A DNA stretch of 36,749 nt. It comes from Rhodospirillales bacterium. Lineage in GTDB: Bacteria; Pseudomonadota; Alphaproteobacteria; BOG-932; Roseiterribacteraceae. Where the stretch lies: contig PLTD01000161.1 of NCBI GenBank assembly GCA_003165335.1, positions 1 to 36,749 on the forward strand. Reading direction: 5' to 3'. Below, in pieces: positions 32,100-36,749 of this stretch; within the stretch, counting starts at the first letter, position 1; every line of letters begins with the position of its first letter. The translations under genes were made by a program, and so were the position numbers. Under the pieces are notes generated by a model. It worked only from the letters and a program-made list of their open reading frames with translations. It did no database searches and was not told the origin of the DNA.

Positions 32100-33473
32100 C
32101 TAGAGGGTCAGAACCTTGCCCGGATTCATCAAATTCTGTGGGTCGATCGACCGCTTCAGCAGCTTCATCAGGTTCAGAGCGTCGCCGTGCTCCTGGTCCA
32201 GGAACTTCATCTTATAGCTGCCGACGCCGTGTTCGCCGGTGCAGGTGCCGCCCATCGAGATCGCGCGGCGGACCAGCCGGTCGTTCAACCGCTCGACCTC
32301 GGCAACGTCCTTGGGGTCTTCGCGGTCGATCAGCATGACCAGATGAAAATTGCCGTCGCCGACATGACCCAGCAGCGGCGCCTTGAGCCAGGTCGCCGCC
32401 AAATCCTTCTTGGTTTCGGCGATACATTCCGCGAGCCTTGAGATCGGCACGCAGACATCGGTTGGGAAGGCCTGCTTGCCGGGCTGGAGAGCCAGGATCG
32501 CCCACAGCGAATCATGCCGCGCCTGCCACAGCTTGCTGCGTTCCTCCGCCACAGTCGCCCATTTGAAGTCCTGCCCACCGTTGTCGGCTGCAATCGCCTG
32601 TACCATCTGGGCCTGTTCTATGACGCCGGCCTCGGTTCCGTGGAATTCCAGCAGCAGTGTCGGGGCGACTGGATAATCCAGCTTCGAATAGCGGTTGAGC
32701 GCATCCATCTGGGTGTCGTCCATCAACTCGATCCGGGCGACTGGGATGCCCGACTGGATAGTCGTGATGACTGTGTCGACCGCGCCATCGATCGTCTTGA
32801 AGTTGCAGATGGCCGATGAGGTGGCCTCCGGGATGCCGTAGAGCCGCACAGTGATTTCGGTGAAGATACCGAGCGTGCCCTCGGACCCCACGAACAGGCG
32901 GGTCAGGTCGTAACCCGCCGACGATTTCCGCGCTCGTCCGCCGGTATGGATGATCTGTCCATCGGGCAGTACCACGGTCAGCGCCAGAACATTCTCCCGC
33001 ATGGTGCCATAGCGCACCGCGTTGGTGCCCGAGGCGCGGGTCGCGGTCATGCCGCCGATCGAGGCGTCTGCCCCGGGGTCGACCGGAAAGAACAAACCGG
33101 TGTCGCGCAGATGCTGGTTCAGCTGCTTGCGGGTGACGCCTGGCTGAACGGTGACGTCCATATCCTCGGCATGCACGGCTAATATCTGGTTCATCTCCGA
33201 AAGATCGATGCAGATGCCGCCTTTCAGCGCACCTATATGGCCTTCCATCGAGCTGCCGACGCCGAAGGGGATGATCGGCGTATCGGTCGCGGCACAGATC
33301 TTGACAATTGCCGAGACTTCCTCCGTCGAATGAGCATAGACCACGGCGTCCGGCGGCAGCGGCGGATGCCAGCTGGCGTCCGTGCCGTGATGCTGGCGCA
33401 CGGCCATCCCGGTGGTAACGCGGTCGCCGACAAGGGCCTTGATCTGGGTAACGGCGGATTCGAGATTGGTCAT
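32100..33473 (-). CDS. FAD-binding oxidoreductase (GlcD/D-lactate dehydrogenase-like)
   Basis: A 457-residue flavoprotein of the PCMH/VAO type. IIPFGVGSSMEGHIGALKGGICIDLSEMNQIL is the FAD-binding domain, and GADASIGGMTATRASGTNAVRYGTMRENVLAL the second half of it. GHVGDGNFHLVML and GTCTGEHGVGSYKMKFL are the C-terminal active-site motifs of glycolate oxidase GlcD and D-lactate dehydrogenase. It oxidises a 2-hydroxy acid. The frame is open upstream to 33599, but the ATG at 33473 overlaps the stop of the MFS gene by four bases (ATGA), as expected for coupled genes. The specific acid is unknown. Confidence 0.88.
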   Translation of the reverse strand: MTNLESAVTQIKALVGDRVTTGMAVRQHHGTDASWHPPLPPDAVVYAHSTEEVSAIVKICAATDTPIIPFGVGSSMEGHIGALKGGICIDLSEMNQILAVHAEDMDVTVQPGVTRKQLNQHLRDTGLFFPVDPGADASIGGMTATRASGTNAVRYGTMRENVLALTVVLPDGQIIHTGGRARKSSAGYDLTRLFVGSEGTLGIFTEITVRLYGIPEATSSAICNFKTIDGAVDTVITTIQSGIPVARIELMDDTQMDALNRYSKLDYPVAPTLLLEFHGTEAGVIEQAQMVQAIAADNGGQDFKWATVAEERSKLWQARHDSLWAILALQPGKQAFPTDVCVPISRLAECIAETKKDLAATWLKAPLLGHVGDGNFHLVMLIDREDPKDVAEVERLNDRLVRRAISMGGTCTGEHGVGSYKMKFLDQEHGDALNLMKLLKRSIDPQNLMNPGKVLTL

Positions 33474-34858
33474 TGTGCGGCTTCCGGGGCGTAGGGGAGT
33501 ACGGATGGGGTTTCTTCGGGAATGGGGCTGATGGTCTCGAGCGTGCGGCCGGTGGTTTTGGCGCCGTAGGCCAAAGCGATTCCCGCAGTGATGACCCAAG
33601 CGCCTGCGATATAGGCGAAGACATAGGGATATCCCAGGCCGGTGAATATGGCCGAGATGACGAAGGGGTTTACGACATTGGCCAGCCGCCCGACACCATA
33701 GGCCAGACCCGTGCCGCTGTTCCTGACGTCGGTCGGATATTGCTCGGGCGTATAGGCAAAGCCGAGCGCGGAGAATGTGTCCATCATTGTTGCTGCGAGA
33801 AACCCGAAGATCACGATCGCTACCGGCTCGAATGTCAGCCCGTAGAGAAGCCCGAACAGCGCAATCGCCAGCGCAACGGCCGCGATGCTGTATTTCCGTT
33901 CGACACGATCCGACAGATAGACGGCGAACAGCGCGCCCGGCAGCGCGCCCAGGTTGATCAATGTCACGTAATTCAGGCTGTGCACCATCTCAAAGCCGTG
34001 GCGGGCCAGCAGTGTCGGCACCCAGGACATGAACCCGTAGAAGCCGATCGTCTGGAAGAACCAGATGCCGCAGAGTGACAGTGTCGTGCGTAGATAGGTT
34101 GGGCTGAACAAGGCGCTCCAACCCAGGGTCGGCGCCAGCGGCCGTTTCGGCTGCGGCGGCGGTTCATAGAGCGGGCCGTTCCAGCGCTCGATCGAGGCCT
34201 CGATCTTCAGCAGATTGGCTTCTGCCTCATCCGCGCGCCCGACCCTCAGCAGCCACCGCGGCGATTCGTAAAGACTGCGGGCCAGGATGATGAAGGGCAG
34301 GCCCAGTGCGCCCCAGACGAATATCCAGCGCCAGCCGTTTTCGCCCAGCGGAATGACCAGCCGCGCGACCCAGCTGGTGATCGTAATTCCCGAAAGCGCG
34401 ATGACCATCGCCCAGGATTGCCATCGCCCGCGCACGGCTGCCGGGAATATCTCGGCGATATAGGTGATGACCGCGACTGTTGCCGAGGCGATGCCAAGTC
34501 CGGTCAGGAACCGAAGCGCCACCAGCATCGGCACATTCGTCGAAAAGCCGGTCGCCAGAGAGAAGATCGAGAAAATCGCCGTGAACATCATCATCCCTTT
34601 GACGCGACCGATCCGGTCCGCGATCATCCCGCCGAATGTGCCGCCGATCGCCATTCCAAGGAATCCGGCGGCAGTGGCCAGCGCGATCTGGTCGTTGGTG
34701 ATGCCCCAAAGCTGGATCAGGGCGGGCGCGGCATTGGAAAAGGTGAAGATGTCGCTGACGTCGAAGAACAGCGGAATTGCGACGATCCAAAGCAATCGCC
34801 GGTGCATCGGCGATATCGGAAGTCGATCGATCCGGGCAGCGACCGTCTGATCGTTCAT
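33470..34858 (-). CDS. MFS transporter, AAHS/sugar-porter-like
   Basis: A 462-residue inner-membrane carrier with about 12 helices. ADRIGRVKGMMMFTAIFS is the loop 2-3 MFS motif, RFLTGLGIASATVAVITYIAEIFPAAVRGRW the sugar-porter-type PESPR-like stretch at the end of helix 4-5, and LYESPRWLLRVGRADEAEANL the central loop motif. This combination is seen in aromatic-acid and metabolite:H+ symporters. Coupling to the FAD-linked oxidase by a four-base overlap suggests that it imports the hydroxy acid or its precursor. It is the first gene of the minus-strand run ending at 29747. Confidence 0.88.
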   Translation of the reverse strand: MNDQTVAARIDRLPISPMHRRLLWIVAIPLFFDVSDIFTFSNAAPALIQLWGITNDQIALATAAGFLGMAIGGTFGGMIADRIGRVKGMMMFTAIFSIFSLATGFSTNVPMLVALRFLTGLGIASATVAVITYIAEIFPAAVRGRWQSWAMVIALSGITITSWVARLVIPLGENGWRWIFVWGALGLPFIILARSLYESPRWLLRVGRADEAEANLLKIEASIERWNGPLYEPPPQPKRPLAPTLGWSALFSPTYLRTTLSLCGIWFFQTIGFYGFMSWVPTLLARHGFEMVHSLNYVTLINLGALPGALFAVYLSDRVERKYSIAAVALAIALFGLLYGLTFEPVAIVIFGFLAATMMDTFSALGFAYTPEQYPTDVRNSGTGLAYGVGRLANVVNPFVISAIFTGLGYPYVFAYIAGAWVITAGIALAYGAKTTGRTLETISPIPEETPSVLPYAPEAAQ

Positions 34859-34963
34859 TACCGGTTAATCCCCTAAGCCGCGCCCATCCGGCGCGTTTCG
34901 CCGCTGTCGTAGATTCCTATACGGCATTTCCTAAGCTTTGGTGAAGGCCATCCGGCGGCGGTC

Positions 34964-34997
34964 AAAAAGAAACGGGCCTCCCAAAGGGAAGGCCCGT
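34964..34997 (-). terminator. Rho-independent terminator of the glycine-zipper lipoprotein gene
   Basis: On the minus strand ACGGGCCT (complement of 34990-34997) pairs with AGGCCCGT (34972-34979), with an inner CCC/GGG pair. This is followed directly by TTTCTTTTT (34964-34971). It is the clearest intrinsic terminator in the window and lies about 30 bases past the lipoprotein stop. Confidence 0.85.
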
Positions 34998-35027
34998 ATG
35001 TCGCAGAAGACTTGTCGGCGTTTGGGA

Positions 35028-35306
35028 TCAATAGCCCGGCGGCGGTGGCGGCGGATAATAAGGCTGCTGCTGGGGGGGCGGCGGTGTTGTCGCATAGCCC
35101 CCGGCCGCACCGGCAGCGCCGCCGATCAAAGCACCCAGCGCGGCGCCGCGGCCGCCGCCGGCAATCGCACCTAAGCCGGCGCCTGCGCCGGCACCAAGTA
35201 AAGCGCCGCCTGCGGCACGCTGCCCGGGGTCATAGGGATTCGTGCAGGCTGTGACGGTGCCCAGCATCAGCAGGCCGACCGTGGCTGTTTTGAGTAAGCG
35301 GTTCAT
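35028..35306 (-). CDS. Glycine-zipper outer-membrane lipoprotein
   Basis: A 92-residue lipoprotein. MNRLLKTATVGLLMLGTVTAC is a signal peptide ending in a lipobox cysteine (Cys21). A glycine-zipper region (GGALLGAGAGAGLGAIAGG, GGAAGAAGG) is expected to insert in or lie along membranes, and the tail is Pro/Gln/Tyr-rich (PPPPQQQPYYPPPPPPGY). This layout is common for small envelope lipoproteins of sphingomonads. Upstream codons are open but precede the signal peptide; GGAG eight bases before the ATG supports 35306. A strong terminator follows, so it is monocistronic. Confidence 0.85.
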   Translation of the reverse strand: MNRLLKTATVGLLMLGTVTACTNPYDPGQRAAGGALLGAGAGAGLGAIAGGGRGAALGALIGGAAGAAGGYATTPPPPQQQPYYPPPPPPGY

Positions 35307-35376
35307 TTTGAAGCTCCACTTTGTAAACTGGAAATTTAACCCGCTGACCGGACAACGGTTCCGGCAAAATTGGTTA

Positions 35377-35404
35377 GCGGGCCGGTGGCAAAACACGGGC
35401 CCGC
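35377..35404 (-). terminator. Possible terminator downstream of the Fsr-type exporter
   Basis: GCGGGCC (35377-35383) and GGCCCGC (35398-35404) form a perfect 7-bp GC stem with a 14-base loop, placed about 40 bases past the exporter stop. On the minus strand the following bases are TAACCAATTTT, so the T-run is weak. Confidence 0.35.
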
Positions 35405-35442
35405 CAATATGGCCCGATTGTGACGGACGTTAAGCCCCGAAC

Positions 35443-36660
35443 CTACGCTCGCGCCGTCGCCCTCTCTCGCAAGTTCGGCAGGAACGCAGTCAGCAGTCCG
35501 ATCGCCGGCAGGAATGCACAGACCTGATAGACAAAGCTTATGCTGGTCGCGTCTGCCAGGCTGCCCAGCACCGCTGCGCCGATGCCACCCATACCGAATG
35601 CGAAGCCGAAGAACAGTCCGGCCACCATGCCGACCTTGCCCGGGATCAGTTCCTGCGCGAACACCAATATCGCCGAAAAGGCAGACGCCAGAACTACGCC
35701 GATGATGACGCTGAGCACGCCGGTCCAGAACAGATTCGCGTGCGGCAGCATCAGAGTGAAGGGCAGCACGCCCAGAATCGAGACCCAGATCACCCGCTTG
35801 CGCCCGACGCGGTCGCCGATCGGACCGCCCAATATCGTACCCAGCGCCACCGCGCCCAAGAACAGGAACAGGTAAAGCTGCGAGACCTCCACCGACAGCT
35901 GGAACTTGTCGATCAGATAGAAAGTGAAATAGCTGGTGATGCTGGCCAGGTAGAAATATTTGGAAAAAATCAGCAGCAGCAGGATCATGATCGCAAATCC
36001 CGTGCGCTTAGCCGACAGCCCCGTGGCGGCTGCCCCCATGCTCCGATTGCGTGGCGTATTAGCCCGCACATGTGCGGCGTACCAGGAACCGACGCGGGCC
36101 AGGATGAACATGCCCAGCAGCGCGGCAACCGAAAACCAAGCGACGCTGCCCTGGCCGCGCGGCAGGACGATGAAGGCGGCAAGCAGAGGCCCCAAAGCCG
36201 AGCCGAAATTGCCGCCGACCTGGAAGAAGGATTGCGCCAGTCCGTGTCTTCCACCCGACGCCATCCTGGCGACCCGCGACGCTTCGGGATGAAACACCGA
36301 AGAGCCCAGTCCGATCAAAGCCGAGGCTGCGAGCAGAATGTAGAAACTCTCGCTGCGCGACAGCAGCAGCAGCCCCAGGAAGGTAAAGCCCATGCCGAAG
36401 ACCAACGAATAGGGGCGGGGCCTGCGGTCCGCCACCAGTCCGACGACTGGCTGCAGCAGTGACGCCGTCAGTTGATAGGTCAGCGTGATGAGGCCGACTT
36501 GCCCGAATCCCAATCCCAGAGAGGTCTTAAGGATCGGATAAAGCGCTGGCAGAAGCGACTGCATCATGTCGTTCAGCAGATGGCAAAAGCTGATTGCGCC
36601 TAGGATCGCCACCGCGGTCGTCTCGGCCGGGCGCGAGTCCGTTATGCTGATTTGGGTCAT
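35443..36660 (-). CDS. MFS exporter, fosmidomycin-resistance (Fsr) type
   Basis: A 405-residue inner-membrane MFS protein with about 12 helices. LGAISFCHLLNDMMQSLLPALYPILKTSLGLGFGQVGLITLTYQLTASLLQPVVG is the conserved N-terminal segment of the Fsr family, followed by GLGSSVFHPEASRVARMASGGRHGLAQSFFQVGGNFGSALGP. Fsr exporters expel fosmidomycin and related compounds or arabinose-like substrates. The specific substrate here is unknown. A TTG start ten codons upstream is possible, but the ATG at 36660 begins the conserved region. It appears monocistronic, near the right edge of the window. Confidence 0.88.
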   Translation of the reverse strand: MTQISITDSRPAETTAVAILGAISFCHLLNDMMQSLLPALYPILKTSLGLGFGQVGLITLTYQLTASLLQPVVGLVADRRPRPYSLVFGMGFTFLGLLLLSRSESFYILLAASALIGLGSSVFHPEASRVARMASGGRHGLAQSFFQVGGNFGSALGPLLAAFIVLPRGQGSVAWFSVAALLGMFILARVGSWYAAHVRANTPRNRSMGAAATGLSAKRTGFAIMILLLLIFSKYFYLASITSYFTFYLIDKFQLSVEVSQLYLFLFLGAVALGTILGGPIGDRVGRKRVIWVSILGVLPFTLMLPHANLFWTGVLSVIIGVVLASAFSAILVFAQELIPGKVGMVAGLFFGFAFGMGGIGAAVLGSLADATSISFVYQVCAFLPAIGLLTAFLPNLRERATARA

Positions 36661-36749
36661 CGTACCGTCCAGAGTCGGGTCATGCCGCAATAGGCGCGGA
36701 CCCTAACATTGAATACGAACCGCCGTGTCATCAGGTTCCTCGCGAGAAA

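Noticed and set aside
32512-33624. 370-codon minus-strand frame overlapping the FAD-linked oxidase
   Set aside because: Same strand but another frame within a gene with full FAD-binding motifs; very Arg/His-rich and without a domain.
1-36749. CRISPR array, tRNA or rRNA genes
   Set aside because: No regularly spaced direct repeats and no recognisable tRNA or rRNA sequence were found on reading both strands.

Overview
The window is GC-rich, densely coded chromosomal DNA from an alphaproteobacterium, most likely a sphingomonad (Sphingomonadales). This is inferred from codon and GC style, an HWE-type histidine kinase, several LLM-class flavin oxidoreductases, sulfotransferase and Coq4-family genes, and the mix of GMC, ALDH and MFS catabolic genes. 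No rRNA, tRNA or CRISPR array was recognised.

Left part (1-7.4 kb): a ParD-type antitoxin cut by the window edge, a PAPS-type sulfotransferase, a short + strand run (small unknown protein, SDR, PhnA C-terminal-domain protein, two small unknown proteins), a stand-alone Coq4-family gene with the full HDxxH-x11-E motif, an orphan LpxC-like deacetylase homologue, and a glutathione S-transferase. Gene-poor spacers of 400-480 nt separate the last of these. A full-length IS110-family transposase follows (7.9-8.9 kb). The noncoding DNA upstream of it carries nested inverted repeats that look like a candidate bridge RNA.

Middle part (9.4-22.9 kb): an HWE sensor kinase; a tight three-gene minus-strand operon (plant-type cycloeucalenol cycloisomerase homologue, LLM oxidoreductase, SDR) facing a divergent HxlR-type regulator; a possible lipoprotein; an alpha/beta hydrolase; a YffB/ArsC-like protein; two more LLM oxidoreductases; an N-acyl-D-amino-acid deacylase-type amidohydrolase; and a CoA-transferase III/AMACR-like enzyme coupled to a histidine phosphatase.

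Right part (23-36.7 kb): a + strand catabolic run (aldehyde dehydrogenase, GMC alcohol dehydrogenase, OFA-type MFS carrier and a 40-residue partner peptide of that carrier) converging on a PRISE-family enone reductase; a Phd/VapC toxin-antitoxin pair; a six-gene minus-strand run (MFS carrier, FAD-linked oxidase, LLM oxidoreductase, SnoaL-like protein, CrcB fluoride channel, SnoaL-like protein); a glycine-zipper lipoprotein with a clear intrinsic terminator; and a fosmidomycin-resistance-type MFS exporter.

Taken together the genes suggest uptake and oxidation of hydrophobic alcohols or terpenoid/steroid-like compounds: carriers import, GMC and ALDH turn alcohols into acids, and LLM, SDR and PRISE enzymes modify rings or enones. 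AMACR-type and hydrolase enzymes would then prepare acyl-CoA or ring-cleavage products. The substrate is not shown by the sequence. The most unusual genes are the cycloeucalenol cycloisomerase homologue, the LpxC-like protein with altered catalytic positions, and the IS110 noncoding RNA candidate.
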